The notes: a model not told the origin generated them from the sequence alone. A stretch of 64,000 nt of DNA from Flavobacterium sp. BFFFF2 (GCA_002256385.1 NKJD01000010.1:26332-90331), one strand, 5' to 3'; counted from the stretch's first letter, positions 43,260 through 52,767 are shown. A program made the numbers and translations.

Positions 43260-43481
43260 ATGAAATCAAAGCATGAAATTTTATTTGATAAACCGCAATA
43301 TACCAGACTGATTATAGGTGTTTTATTAGTTGCTATCGGATTTGTTTTCATGTCTGGCGGTGGAAGTGACGACCCAAAAGTGTTCCATGAAGATGTCTTT
43401 AATTTTCAGAGAATTGGATTGGCCCCAGCTGTCATATTGATTGGTTTTGGTGTGGTTATTTATTCGATTTTTAAAAAATAG
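43260..43481 (+). CDS. DUF3098 small membrane protein
   Basis: A 73-residue protein with two membrane helices (about 18-34 and 55-70) separated by a short loop with MSGGGSDDPKVFHEDVFNFQRI, the hallmark of DUF3098. It always lies between ftsX and uppP in Bacteroidota, as here, 127 bases after ftsX and 7 before uppP. A role in division or the lipid carrier cycle is likely but untested. Confidence 0.9.
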   Translation: MKSKHEILFDKPQYTRLIIGVLLVAIGFVFMSGGGSDDPKVFHEDVFNFQRIGLAPAVILIGFGVVIYSIFKK

Positions 43482-43488
43482 TCAACAG

Positions 43489-44274
43489 ATGGATTTTTTT
43501 CAAGCACTGATTTTGGCTGTTATAGAAGGCATTACAGAATTTCTACCTGTTTCGTCGACAGGTCATATGATTTTAGCATCTTCTGCTTTTGGCATAGCTG
43601 CCGACGATTTCACTAAATTGTTTACTGTCGTAATTCAACTTGGCACGATACTTTCGGTAGTGGTGTTGTATTTTAAACGGTTTTTCCAAACTTTTGACTT
43701 CTATTTTAAACTTTTTGTTGGATTTATCCCCGCGGTAATTTTCGGTGTTTTATTTAACGATGCTATTGATGCCCTACTTGAAAGTCCGGTAACTGTTGCT
43801 GTTTCATTGGTGGTTGGCGGATTTGTTTTATTGAAAGTGGACCAGTGGTTTGGTCAATCAACGCAGGAAGAAGTCACTTATTTAAGTGCTTTGAAAATTG
43901 GGTTGTTTCAATGTTTAGCCATGATACCTGGTGTTTCGCGCAGTGGCGCTAGTATAGTTGGCGGTATGTCGCAAGGTTTGAGTCGAAAGACGGCAGCCGA
44001 GTTTTCCTTTTTTTTAGCCATACCCACCATGTTTGGAGCAACGGCCAAAAAATGTTTCGATTATCACCAAACGGGCGTAGCGCTTAACACAGAACAATTG
44101 CAGTTGTTGGTTTTAGGAAGTGTCATTGGGTTTATAGTTGCTTTAATTGCCATTAAATCATTTATCGGTTTTCTGCAAAGAAATGGATTCAAAATTTTTG
44201 GTTATTATCGAATCGTTTTAGGATCCATTGTACTTATTGTGCATTACTTTATTCACCCATTAACCAATTTTTAA
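43489..44274 (+). CDS. uppP: Undecaprenyl-diphosphate phosphatase
   Basis: A 261-residue membrane enzyme of the BacA family that turns undecaprenyl diphosphate into the monophosphate carrier for cell-wall precursors. The two motifs are clear: EGITEFLPVSSTGHM (from residue 9) and PGVSRSGASIVGGM. About eight helices. The ATG at 43489 gives the family N terminus MDFFQALILAVIEG; the ORF start at 43441 lies inside the DUF3098 gene. Its stop overlaps the truB start (TAATG). Confidence 0.95.
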   Translation: MDFFQALILAVIEGITEFLPVSSTGHMILASSAFGIAADDFTKLFTVVIQLGTILSVVVLYFKRFFQTFDFYFKLFVGFIPAVIFGVLFNDAIDALLESPVTVAVSLVVGGFVLLKVDQWFGQSTQEEVTYLSALKIGLFQCLAMIPGVSRSGASIVGGMSQGLSRKTAAEFSFFLAIPTMFGATAKKCFDYHQTGVALNTEQLQLLVLGSVIGFIVALIAIKSFIGFLQRNGFKIFGYYRIVLGSIVLIVHYFIHPLTNF

Positions 44275-44963
44275 TGACTCCTGAAGAATTACTTCAAGGC
44301 CAAGTACTATTGGTTGATAAACCATTAGGTTGGTCCTCTTTTCAGGCGGTCAATAAATTGAAATACACCTTGAAAAATCAGACAGGTGTGTCAAAATTTA
44401 AAATTGGTCATGCAGGAACCTTAGATCCATTAGCAACAGGTTTGTTGGTGGTTTGTACTGGAAAAATGACTAAGAGAATCCACGAATTTCAAGATGCAGT
44501 TAAAGAGTATACTGGCACCATCGTAGTAGGCTCCACGACCCCTTCATTTGATCTTGAAACAGCGGTCAATGAACATTTTCCCATTGAGCATATTAACGAA
44601 GCGTCCATTATTGAAACCACCAAACAATTTATTGGAGAAATTCAGCAAGTACCTCCTGTTTTTTCGGCCATAAAAAAAGAGGGTGTTCGGCTGTATGAGC
44701 ATGCCCGAGCAGGCGAAACCGTTCACATCGAGCCAAGAACCGTTACTATTTATGAGTTTGAAATAACCGCATGTAGTCTTCCTGACATACAATTTCGAGT
44801 AGTTTGCAGCAAAGGAACTTACATCCGATCATTAGCTAATGATTTGGGAAGAGCCCTGGAAAGCGGCGCCCATTTATCTGTTTTAAGAAGAACAGCTATT
44901 GGAAGTTTAAAAGCAGCTGATGCACATGATCCAACTTGGTTTGAGCAAGAAATAAGTATGTAA
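44274..44963 (+). CDS. truB: tRNA pseudouridine(55) synthase
   Basis: A 229-residue enzyme that makes pseudouridine 55 in tRNA. The N-terminal VDKPLGWSSFQAVNKLK and the active-site motif GHAGTLDPLATGLLVVCTGK with catalytic Asp51 are typical. It is shorter than E. coli TruB (314) because the C-terminal PUA domain is missing, as usual in Bacteroidota. Last gene of the ftsX cluster. Confidence 0.95.
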   Translation: MTPEELLQGQVLLVDKPLGWSSFQAVNKLKYTLKNQTGVSKFKIGHAGTLDPLATGLLVVCTGKMTKRIHEFQDAVKEYTGTIVVGSTTPSFDLETAVNEHFPIEHINEASIIETTKQFIGEIQQVPPVFSAIKKEGVRLYEHARAGETVHIEPRTVTIYEFEITACSLPDIQFRVVCSKGTYIRSLANDLGRALESGAHLSVLRRTAIGSLKAADAHDPTWFEQEISM

Positions 44964-45070
44964 AATATCTGATTGATTATACTGAAGCAATGCTAAAATT
45001 TGAATTCAAATACAGAAGAAGTATTAATGTAGCAACTTCTTTTTAGATGTTTAATTGATACATTTTAGAA

Positions 45071-45122
45071 AAAAACAAATCCAATAATAAAAACAGGAAT
45101 GTTTAAATTATTGGATGTTTTT
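45071..45122. terminator. Bidirectional hairpin between truB and the outer-membrane gene
   Basis: AAAAACAAATCCAATAAT (45071-45088) pairs with ATTATTGGATGTTTTT (45107-45122) apart from a two-base bulge; A and T runs at the ends suit termination on both strands. Confidence 0.6.
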
Positions 45123-45140
45123 AAATGAGATGATTTGAAT

Positions 45141-45980
45141 TTATTCTACTTTTCTTCGTCCAAACGAATCAACAAATGATCCTTTTGGGGTGTTTCTTTC
45201 TTTATCTCTATAGTTTGGTACACCATCACCATCAGAGTCTAGTTTCAATTTCTCTTCTGCCTCCATCAATAAATCGTGACATTCATCTTGCATGGTCATC
45301 CAATCAATGTGCTTTCTTTTGGTATCTAAAATATATGATAACCCTAATGCGATAGAAGACGATCTGCCTGATAAGTTTATCCTGGTGTCTTTTGATTGTC
45401 CGTCAAATGTAAGATGTTGTCTAAAGTAAAAAGTTTGAGAATAATCGATACGTGCCACCCATTGGTTTGATAATTTAAGCTGAGGGGTAAAACCAAATAA
45501 TGCGCCGCCCAAAAAATCATTTTGATTGGCGTAAATCCCCGTTTTTGGCGATTGTACGCCCAAAGATAGACCAGTGTGAAATAAGATATTCATGCGTTCA
45601 GAAAGTTCTTCAATTCTAAAAATCCGACCAACATTGCAAACCGCTTCTAATTGAAGCATGTATTGTTCTGACTTATAATCTGGCGAACCTGAAGTAGGTT
45701 TAAATACATTGTACAATAATGAGGGCCGAACGCCGAAATATTTTGAAAACATATAACGCACCCCCAATTCAAAGTGTCCAACGATCGGCAAAGCGAATTG
45801 TTTACTAGGGTCAGAAGAATAATAACCAGGAGTATAAGGTGTTGATTCTAAATTGTATCCTGAAAATGCTTCAATGGTCAGGTGACTGTATTCGCTTTTT
45901 TGTTGAGCGAAACCAAAAAAACTGTCTTGGACGCAAAACAACGTAAAAACCATAAAAATTTTAAAATAAAGTAATTTCAT
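45141..45980 (-). CDS. Outer-membrane beta-barrel protein with a TSP3-like calcium-binding end
   Basis: A 279-residue protein with a signal peptide (MKLLYFKIFMVFTLFCVQDSFFGFAQ) and barrel-type strands up to about residue 225. It ends with DSDGDGVPNYRDKERNTPKG, the thrombospondin type 3 repeat that in Bacteroidota OmpA-like proteins links the barrel to the C-terminal OmpA peptidoglycan-binding domain. Here the protein stops ~12 residues later, so the OmpA domain is absent. The start at 45980 is preferred over 46013 because it begins the signal peptide. Confidence 0.75.
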   Translation of the reverse strand: MKLLYFKIFMVFTLFCVQDSFFGFAQQKSEYSHLTIEAFSGYNLESTPYTPGYYSSDPSKQFALPIVGHFELGVRYMFSKYFGVRPSLLYNVFKPTSGSPDYKSEQYMLQLEAVCNVGRIFRIEELSERMNILFHTGLSLGVQSPKTGIYANQNDFLGGALFGFTPQLKLSNQWVARIDYSQTFYFRQHLTFDGQSKDTRINLSGRSSSIALGLSYILDTKRKHIDWMTMQDECHDLLMEAEEKLKLDSDGDGVPNYRDKERNTPKGSFVDSFGRRKVE

Positions 45981-46434
45981 AAAGCATTTCTTCTGAATTA
46001 TACAAATTGACACAAGTCTAACCTATAAAATTGTAAGAAATGATTTATTAGAAAATCAAAACAAACAAATTAGACCCTTTTACACGTTACAAATCTAATT
46101 TATTATTTGTAATGCCAATGCCAATAATCGATAAAAATGGCAAAAAATCGATTTTTTTTCGCAATGATAGCGTATGATGGGTAGTAGGTCATGAACGGGC
46201 TTATGCGCAATCGGTCTCTTTCAAAACGAAAGGAAAAATATGTACGACAATTAAATCAAGTGTTCCGCAAATTGGCCTCATGTGCCAATTTGCAGCTTAA
46301 TTTATCTACAATAATGGGAGAGCGAAATCATCACAAATGGCCTCATTTGGTCTGTCCAGTTTATTAGCAAAAAAAAGCCATTCATGTTGTTAACATAAAT
46401 GGCTTTTTTGCTTTTGATCAGTCTGTTTCAGCCT
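45981..46434. other. Structured intergenic region, no ORF
   Basis: About 450 bases with four inverted repeats besides the serA terminator: AAATTAGA/TCTAATTT (46067-46101), AATCGAT/ATCGATT followed by a T run (46126-46159), GCAAATTGGC/GCCAATTTGC (46267-46293), and CAAATG/CATTTG (46334-46349). The last two share the sequence AAAT(T)GGCCTCAT. No credible ORF is seen. It may hold a small RNA. Confidence 0.45.
46371..46412 (-). terminator. Terminator of serA
   Basis: AAAAAAGCCATT-C-ATGTT pairs with AACAT-A-AATGGCTTTTTT just beyond the serA stop, with an A run that reads as Ts on the minus strand. Confidence 0.8.
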
Positions 46435-47397
46435 TTAATTTGCTTTCAAGATGCTGCTAATTTGTTCCGCCAATTCGGTGCCAATTCTGTCTTGTGCTTC
46501 CAGCGTGGCAGCGCCAATATGTGGCGTCAAAGAAATTTTTGGGTGCATCAGCAATTGAATGGCCGGAGTTGGTTCGTTTTCAAATACATCGAGGCCAGCA
46601 AATGACACTTTATCATTGTCAAGTGCTTCCACCAAAGCCACTTCGTCAATCACACCACCACGGGCACAATTCACAATGCCTACACCTGGTTTCAATTGCT
46701 CAAATTCAGCCGTGCCAATCACATAACCTTCTTGCGCAGGCACATGCAACGTAATAAAATCGGCATGTTTAAATAAATCTTCGAGCGGTTCGGTTTCAAT
46801 TTCCACATTAATGAATTGGCCATTGTAAAAATCAACGCGTATGTCGGCTTTGCCCACAAATTTATCGGCAGCAATCACGCGCATACCCAAGCCCAAAGCC
46901 ATTTTGGCCACGGCTTGTCCAATGCGACCAAACCCAATAATACCTATTGTTTTACCACGCAATTCAATGCCATTGGCGTATGCTTTTTTCAGGGCATCAA
47001 AACGGGTGTCGCCTTCAAGAGGCATGTTTCGGTTTGAATCATACAAAAAGCGGACGCCACTAAAAAGGTGGGCAAACACCAATTCAGCCACCGATTCTGA
47101 AGATGATGCAGGCGTGTTAATCACATGAATGCCTTTTTCGCGTGCGTATTCCACGTCAATATTGTCCATGCCAACGCCACCGCGCCCAATAATTTTTAGC
47201 GAAGGGCAACTGTCAATAATGTCTTTCCGAATTTTGGTGGCCGAACGCACCAACACCACTTCAATTTGGTTCGCCTGAATATAATTGGCCACCTGCTCTT
47301 GGGCCACTTTTGTGGTAATCACTTCAAAACCAGCGTGCGTCAACGCATGAATGCCGCTTTGAGATAGTCCGTCGTTTGCCAATACTTTCATCTGCAA
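46435..47397 (-). CDS. serA: D-3-phosphoglycerate dehydrogenase
   Basis: A 320-residue NAD-dependent 2-hydroxyacid dehydrogenase of the short SerA type without an ACT domain. The start MQMKVLANDGLSQSGIHAL, RSATKIRKDIID, GRGGVGMDNIDVEYA, the Rossmann loop IGIIGFGRIGQAVA, NCARGGVIDE and the catalytic His in TPHIGAATLEAQ are all visible. It oxidises 3-phosphoglycerate, the first step of serine synthesis. Neighbouring serC encodes the next step, which supports this over the paralogue at 9926. The gap to serC is 282 bases. Confidence 0.92.
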   Translation of the reverse strand: MQMKVLANDGLSQSGIHALTHAGFEVITTKVAQEQVANYIQANQIEVVLVRSATKIRKDIIDSCPSLKIIGRGGVGMDNIDVEYAREKGIHVINTPASSSESVAELVFAHLFSGVRFLYDSNRNMPLEGDTRFDALKKAYANGIELRGKTIGIIGFGRIGQAVAKMALGLGMRVIAADKFVGKADIRVDFYNGQFINVEIETEPLEDLFKHADFITLHVPAQEGYVIGTAEFEQLKPGVGIVNCARGGVIDEVALVEALDNDKVSFAGLDVFENEPTPAIQLLMHPKISLTPHIGAATLEAQDRIGTELAEQISSILKAN

Positions 47398-47679
47398 CTA
47401 TGTTTTTTGTTACTAATTAAATGGATCCTAACGGAAATAGTTTTGCTGTATTAGCTTCTATTTCAGGTTTATGATCTCTTTTTCACTCATTTATTTTTTG
47501 GTCTTTCAGCTTCATGATTAGGCAAGAATTGGCATGTATACATTTCTATTAAAACCACCAACTTTCCAACTTTAAACATGCAACTTTATAAACTAGTGTT
47601 TATTTATGGATCCTTATCCCGCTGGAGCCAGTCGCTCTGCAAGCAGGAGCTCCAACAATGGCACCATCGGGGGCTCGGC
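47398..47679. other. Intergenic region between serC and serA
   Basis: A 282-base gap inside the serine locus. Most of it is AT-rich, but 47608-47679 is markedly GC-richer, with GCTGGAGC and GCTCCAAC as an imperfect inverted pair. It looks unlike the surrounding intergenic DNA and may be a remnant or repeat. No ORF or terminator is clear. Confidence 0.3.
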
Positions 47680-48783
47680 TTAGGCGCGTTGTTCAAGCAA
47701 CTGCATGGCATCAACAAGTGTTTGAACACTTTCAATGGGCAATGCATTGTACATCGAAGCGCGGTATCCGCCTACGGAACGGTGTCCGTTTAGCCCAACA
47801 ATGCCAGCGCCTTTCCACAAAGAATCGAACAATGCCTGGTGGGCACTTTCATCTTGCAACAAAAACGTCGCATTCATCGTGGAACGATCTGCAACAGCCG
47901 TGGTTCCTCTGAACAAGGGGTTGCGGTCAATTTCGGCATAAATCAAAGCGGCTTTGGCCTCATTTTGTTTTTCAATGGCCGCAATGCCGCCCATTTCTTG
48001 TAACCAACGCAAGGTGAGTAATGATGTATATACGGCAAATACGGCTGGCGTATTGTACATGCTTTCTTTGTCAATATGCACTTTATAATCCATCATCGGT
48101 GGAATGGCCCGGCCTGTTTTTCCAAGCACGTCTTCTTTTACAACAATCAATGTAGTACCTGCTGGGCCCATGTTTTTTTGTGCGCCTGCATAAATCAAAT
48201 CAAAAGCTGAAAAATCCAATTGGCGCGAAAAAATATCCGAACTCATATCGCACACAACAGGAATGTCAGTGGTTGGAAACGATTTCATTTGCGTGCCAAA
48301 AATGGTGTTGTTTGAGGTGCAATGAAAATAATCGGCATCTGCGGGCACTGTAAAGTCTTTTGGGATGTGGGTGTAATTGTCCGCTTTTGAAGAGGCAACC
48401 ACCACCGTTTCACCAAATGCTTTGGCTTCTTTCAGCGCGTTATTTGCCCAAGTTCCCGTGTCCAAATAAGCCGCTTTGCCATTTAATTTCATCATGTTAT
48501 ATGGCACTCTTAAGAATTCCAAACTTGCACCGCCATGCAAAAATATGGCCTGATACCCTTTTCCTTCTAAACCAAGTAACGACAATGAAAGTGCACGTAC
48601 TTCATCCATCACCGCCACAAAGTCTTTGCTTCGGTGCGATATTTCAAGAATGGACAAGCCTGAATCATTAAAATTCAACACGGCTTGTGCTGCTTGTTGA
48701 AACACAGTGGTTGGCAGAATACAAGGCCCAGCGCTAAAATTATGCTTGTGGCCTGTGGCAAAATGAGAGGTCATTTGATCCAT
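47680..48783 (-). CDS. serC: Phosphoserine aminotransferase
   Basis: A 367-residue PLP enzyme that makes 3-phosphoserine from 3-phosphohydroxypyruvate. The N-terminal HNFSAGPCILP, LFLHGGASLEF-like FLHGGASLEFLRVPYNM, the Schiff-base Lys203 in YAGAQKNMGPAGTTLIVV, and the C-terminal NGHRSVGGYRASMYNALP are family hallmarks. In-frame ATGs at 48783 and 48774 are both possible starts. It lies upstream of serA on the same strand; psp is not visible here. Confidence 0.96.
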   Translation of the reverse strand: MDQMTSHFATGHKHNFSAGPCILPTTVFQQAAQAVLNFNDSGLSILEISHRSKDFVAVMDEVRALSLSLLGLEGKGYQAIFLHGGASLEFLRVPYNMMKLNGKAAYLDTGTWANNALKEAKAFGETVVVASSKADNYTHIPKDFTVPADADYFHCTSNNTIFGTQMKSFPTTDIPVVCDMSSDIFSRQLDFSAFDLIYAGAQKNMGPAGTTLIVVKEDVLGKTGRAIPPMMDYKVHIDKESMYNTPAVFAVYTSLLTLRWLQEMGGIAAIEKQNEAKAALIYAEIDRNPLFRGTTAVADRSTMNATFLLQDESAHQALFDSLWKGAGIVGLNGHRSVGGYRASMYNALPIESVQTLVDAMQLLEQRA

Positions 48784-48958
48784 GATCGGGGCTTTTTATT
48801 TGAGCCACGAAGGTCTGTAACTCCGACGGATATACCAAAAAAATTAATGAACGAAACCATTTAATTTTTGCACAATATCGATTTCGTTTTTAAAAATGCA
48901 ATTAGGTTCCAATTGCATAAACTCCAAATCTTGTTCCTTTAACAGTTGTTGAATCTCT

Positions 48959-48966
48959 TATCTTTG
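48959..48966 (+). promoter_or_regulatory. -7 box for the MFS transporter gene
   Basis: TATCTTTG, an exact consensus match, 19 bases before the start at 48986, giving a very short leader. Confidence 0.6.
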
Positions 48967-48985
48967 GCGGCTATTCCCTTTCATT

Positions 48986-50194
48986 ATGGCAAAATCAGAA
49001 AAACAGGCCGCTTTAGGTTTCATTTTTATTACCTTACTCATTGACATAACGGGTTGGGGAATCATTATTCCAGTGATACCCAAACTCATTGAACAACTGA
49101 TCCACGGCTCGTTGAGTGAAGCCGCAAGGGTAGGGGGGTGGTTGGCTTTTGCCTATTCCATTACCCAATTTATCTGCGCGCCGCTGCTGGGCAATTTAAG
49201 TGACAAGTACGGCCGACGCCCCATCATTTTATTTTCGTTGCTTGGTTTTTCGTTGGATTATGTCTTTTTGTCGGTGGCACCCACCATTGAATGGCTTTTT
49301 GTTGGCCGCATCATTGCTGGCATCACAGGAGCCAGCATCACCACGGCCACCGCTTATATCGCCGACATCAGCACACCCGAAAACCGCACCAAAAATTTTG
49401 GCATGGTCGGGGCAGCCTTTGGTTTGGGTTTCATCATTGGGCCCGTCATTGGTGGTTTGTTGGGTCAATATGGGGCTCGGGTGCCTTTTTATGCGGCTGC
49501 CATTTTATGTATGCTCAATTTTTTATATGGCTTATTTATACTGCCAGAATCATTGAAACCCGAAAACAGACGCCCCTTTTCATGGAAACGCGCGAATCCA
49601 TTCGGTGCTTATAAACAACTAAAAAAATATCCTTTGCTGGTGCCGATGATCTTGGCCCTTTTTATCTTGTATGTGGGGTCGCATGCGGTACAAAGCAACT
49701 GGAGCTTCTTTACCATGTACCGTTTTAACTGGGACGAAAAGCAAGTGGGCCTTTCATTGGGTGCCATTGGCGTGTTAATTGCCATTGTGCAAGGCGGATT
49801 GGTTCGGGTAATCAACCCAAAATTGGGCAATGTAAACAGCATTTATTTGGGCTTGACGCTTTATACGTTGGGCATGTTTTTGTTTGCTTTTGCCTATCAA
49901 GGATGGCAAATGTATGCGATCCTCATTCCTTATTGTTTGGGCGGCATTGCTGGTCCCGCCTTGCAATCGATGGTGAGCGGCCAGGTACCCGCCAATGAAC
50001 AAGGTGAAATTCAAGGCATTTTAACCAGCCTCATGAGTGCCTCGTCCATTATTGGGCCACCCCTGATGTCAGGGTTGTTTTATCATTTTACCCAACCGAC
50101 CGCAGCCATGCTGTTTCCGGGTGCCCCCTTCATTTTAGGTGGCATACTGATGGGCATTAGCACTTTGTTGGTCTTTAGGGCTTTGCGCGGATAA
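48986..50194 (+). CDS. MFS transporter of the TCR/Tet (multidrug/tetracycline) group
   Basis: A 402-residue 12-helix transporter. [13 protein letters not shown] in helix 1, the loop 2-3 motif [13 protein letters not shown] and the helix 5 motif [19 protein letters not shown] are typical of the proton-coupled drug exporters related to TetA. Conserved Asp in helix 1 and Arg in helix 4 ([12 protein letters not shown]) are present. Such proteins are common in Bacteroidota chromosomes and many do not give tetracycline resistance, so no substrate is assigned. Confidence 0.9.
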   Translation: MAKSEKQAALGFIFITLLIDITGWGIIIPVIPKLIEQLIHGSLSEAARVGGWLAFAYSITQFICAPLLGNLSDKYGRRPIILFSLLGFSLDYVFLSVAPTIEWLFVGRIIAGITGASITTATAYIADISTPENRTKNFGMVGAAFGLGFIIGPVIGGLLGQYGARVPFYAAAILCMLNFLYGLFILPESLKPENRRPFSWKRANPFGAYKQLKKYPLLVPMILALFILYVGSHAVQSNWSFFTMYRFNWDEKQVGLSLGAIGVLIAIVQGGLVRVINPKLGNVNSIYLGLTLYTLGMFLFAFAYQGWQMYAILIPYCLGGIAGPALQSMVSGQVPANEQGEIQGILTSLMSASSIIGPPLMSGLFYHFTQPTAAMLFPGAPFILGGILMGISTLLVFRALRG

Positions 50195-50286
50195 ATTTTA
50201 AAACATATCAAATACTTCCTTGGCACTAATCATAATGAGCCCTTGTTTTCAATAACAAAAATTGCCGTAATCCTTATATTTACGCC

Positions 50287-51564
50287 ATGCAAGCACCCTT
50301 AGCCGAACGGATTCGTCCACGCACTTTAGCGGAATACATTAGCCAAAGCCATTTGGTGGGTCCCGATGGCGCTTTAACCCGTCAATTGGCAACGGGTTTC
50401 ATTCCATCCATGTTGTTTTGGGGGCCACCAGGCACGGGAAAAACGACCTTGGCACAAGTGATCGCCGAGCAAATTGGCAGGCCATTTCACGAACTCAGTG
50501 CCATTAATTCGGGCGTTAAAGATGTCCGCGAAGTGTTGGATTTGGCCAAGCAGCGCACCGGTTTATTTGGCGGCGCACAACCCATTTTGTTTATTGATGA
50601 AATTCATCGGTTTAGCAAATCGCAGCAAGATTCACTGTTAGGCGCGGTTGAAAAAGGCTGGGTAACACTGATTGGCGCAACCACCGAAAACCCCAGTTTT
50701 GAAGTGATTCCCGCTTTGTTGTCAAGGTGTCAGGTGTATGTGCTGGAGGCATTTTCAAAAGAAGATTTAGAAGCACTATTGCAACGGGCCCTGCAACACG
50801 ATGCGTGGTTGTCAAAACAATCGGTGCAGCTCGAAGAAACGGAAGCGCTGTTGCGGCTTTCTGGCGGCGATGGCCGCAAATTATTGAACTTATTTGAAAT
50901 GGTGGTGCAGGGTACGCCTGGTTCGCCGAAAATAATTACCAACGAGGGTGTCATGGCGGTTGCGCAGCAGCACACTGTTTTATACGACAAATCGGGTGAG
51001 CAGCATTATGACATTATTTCGGCCTTTATTAAATCAATTCGGGGCAGCGACCCCAATGCGGCGGTGTATTGGTTGGCACGGATGTTGGCAGGGGGCGAAG
51101 ACGTCAAATTTATTGCACGGCGCCTTTTAATTTTAGCCAGCGAAGACATAGGCAACGCCAATCCGACGGCTTTGATTATGGCCCAATCTACTTTTCAGGC
51201 AGTATCCATGATCGGGATGCCCGAAAGCCGCATTGTATTGAGCCAATGTGCGGTGTATTTGGCTTGTTCGGCCAAAAGCAATGCCAGTTATATGGCCATA
51301 GACGAAGCACTCAAACTAGTGAAAGAACAAGGCGACTTGCCTGTTCCGTTGCATTTGCGCAATGCGCCCACCAAGCTCATGAAAGAATTGGGCTATGGCC
51401 AAGAATATCTGTACGCACACAGCTTTGACAATCATTTTGTGGAACAAGAATACCTGCCTCAAGGCCTCGAAAACACCAAGATTTATGAGCCAGGCCCCAA
51501 TGTCCGAGAAGATGAATTGCGCAAGTTTTTAAAAAACCGTTGGAAAGATAAATACAACTACTAA
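50287..51564 (+). CDS. rarA: Replication-associated recombination protein A (AAA ATPase)
   Basis: A 425-residue protein of normal RarA/MgsA length. Order of motifs: PLAERIRPRTLAEYISQSHLVG, Walker [10 protein letters not shown] (46-54), Walker B FIDEIHRFSKSQQDSLL, sensor IGATTENPSFEV, and the C-terminal tetramerisation part (DIGNANPTALIMAQSTFQAV, then LRNAPTKLMKELGYGQ). It acts at stalled replication forks. It lies 92 bases after the MFS gene. Confidence 0.96.
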   Translation: MQAPLAERIRPRTLAEYISQSHLVGPDGALTRQLATGFIPSMLFWGPPGTGKTTLAQVIAEQIGRPFHELSAINSGVKDVREVLDLAKQRTGLFGGAQPILFIDEIHRFSKSQQDSLLGAVEKGWVTLIGATTENPSFEVIPALLSRCQVYVLEAFSKEDLEALLQRALQHDAWLSKQSVQLEETEALLRLSGGDGRKLLNLFEMVVQGTPGSPKIITNEGVMAVAQQHTVLYDKSGEQHYDIISAFIKSIRGSDPNAAVYWLARMLAGGEDVKFIARRLLILASEDIGNANPTALIMAQSTFQAVSMIGMPESRIVLSQCAVYLACSAKSNASYMAIDEALKLVKEQGDLPVPLHLRNAPTKLMKELGYGQEYLYAHSFDNHFVEQEYLPQGLENTKIYEPGPNVREDELRKFLKNRWKDKYNY

Positions 51565-51598
51565 TGGCCATGGAATAATTATATCTAAAACAGTACAG

Positions 51599-52024
51599 AT
51601 GCCACACCCCCACATTGAAAAAACGTATCAAACCATTATAAATACTTCCGTTTCTAAGCTTTGGAATGCGTTGATTGACCCAGATCAGGTAAAACAGTAT
51701 TTTTTTGGCACCCAACAAGCAAGCAGCTTTGCGGTGGGCTCGCCCATTACTTGGCAAGGTGAATTTGATGGCAAAACCTATTTGGACAAAGGGGTCATAT
51801 TGGACTTTCAACCCGAAAAACGGTTGGCCTATTCCTATATAAGTTCGTGGATTGTAATGGAAGATATACCCGAGAATTATTTAACAGTATGCTTTTCTAT
51901 TCAGCCAACGGAAGATCATGTCGTTTTATTGATCCGTTTTACAAGTTATGATGAAGCGCGTGCCGAACAGTCCGAAAAAAGTTGGGAAATGATTGTAAAT
52001 CAACTCAAAGCGCTCGTCGAATAA
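51599..52024 (+). CDS. SRPBCC (AHSA1-type) domain protein
   Basis: A 141-residue single-domain protein of the START/Bet v 1 fold. TIINTSVSKLWNALIDPDQVKQYFFG at the start and the closing SEKSWEMIVNQLKALVE helix are typical of the Aha1-related SRPBCC group; GSPITWQGEFDGKTYLDKGVIL forms the curved sheet. Such proteins bind hydrophobic ligands in their cavity. The ligand is unknown. It follows rarA by 34 bases and may be co-transcribed. Confidence 0.85.
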   Translation: MPHPHIEKTYQTIINTSVSKLWNALIDPDQVKQYFFGTQQASSFAVGSPITWQGEFDGKTYLDKGVILDFQPEKRLAYSYISSWIVMEDIPENYLTVCFSIQPTEDHVVLLIRFTSYDEARAEQSEKSWEMIVNQLKALVE

Positions 52025-52042
52025 TAGGCCGACCAAATGGTT

Positions 52043-52669
52043 TTAAAACCCATGGTTGTTGAGGTCTGCTTCAAAACCCTTATTAATGTCTTCAATGTAG
52101 GCCAACACCTCGTCGCGCCCCGTGGCGTTTTCGGCTGAGGTAATAAAGTAGGGCGGCATTTCGGCCCAAACCCCTTGTAACAATGACTTTTTATAGGCTG
52201 CCACCGCCGCTTGCGCTTGGTTTTTGCCCAATTTGTCGGCTTTGGTAAATAAGATGCAGAAAGGCACCTCTGTTTCGCCCAAATATGTGAGAAATTCGAG
52301 GTCTATTTTTTGCGCTTCCAAACGGATGTCAATCAGGACAAAAGCACAAACCAACTGTTCGCGTGCTTCAAAATAATCGGTAATGAGCGCCTGAAATGCA
52401 GCCTTGGTTTGCTTGGAAACCCGTGCATACCCATAGCCAGGTAAATCGACCAAAAACCAGTGGTTATTTATTTTAAAATGATTGATCAATTGGGTTTTAC
52501 CCGGACGCCCCGACGTTTTAGCCAAGCTTTTGTGGTTGGTCAGGCAATTGATCAGCGATGATTTGCCCACATTCGATCGGCCAATAAAAGCATATTCAGG
52601 AACCCGTTCGGTAGGGCATTTGGCGGGGTCTGTATTGCTAATTACGAATTCAGCTTGGGTGATTTTCAT
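52043..52669 (-). CDS. engB: Ribosome biogenesis GTP-binding protein (EngB/YsxC)
   Basis: A 208-residue TRAFAC GTPase. The G1 loop GRSNVGKSS (30-38), the G2 SGRPGKTQLINHF, G3 DLPGYGYARVS, and G4 FTKADK are all intact. It takes part in 50S subunit assembly and is usually essential. A box TAGTTTTG on the minus strand lies at 52696-52689, 20 bases before the start. It converges on the SRPBCC gene. Confidence 0.96.
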   Translation of the reverse strand: MKITQAEFVISNTDPAKCPTERVPEYAFIGRSNVGKSSLINCLTNHKSLAKTSGRPGKTQLINHFKINNHWFLVDLPGYGYARVSKQTKAAFQALITDYFEAREQLVCAFVLIDIRLEAQKIDLEFLTYLGETEVPFCILFTKADKLGKNQAQAAVAAYKKSLLQGVWAEMPPYFITSAENATGRDEVLAYIEDINKGFEADLNNHGF

Positions 52670-52688
52670 TTGGGTTTATTTGAAGTGG

Positions 52689-52696
52689 CAAAACTA
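52689..52696 (-). promoter_or_regulatory. Candidate -7 box for engB
   Basis: TAGTTTTG on the minus strand matches TAnnTTTG and is 20 bases before the start. No -33 element is seen. Confidence 0.4.
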
Positions 52697-52767
52697 CAAA
52701 TTTAAATGGGGGAAAAGGGGGTTTTAGAAACGGCATGATTGCCGTTTCTTTTTGTTTCAGGTTTCAA

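Noticed and set aside
48986..50194. Tetracycline resistance gene
   Set aside because: The family motifs fit the TetA-related exporters generally; nothing in the sequence shows tetracycline specificity and the gene sits in a housekeeping setting.
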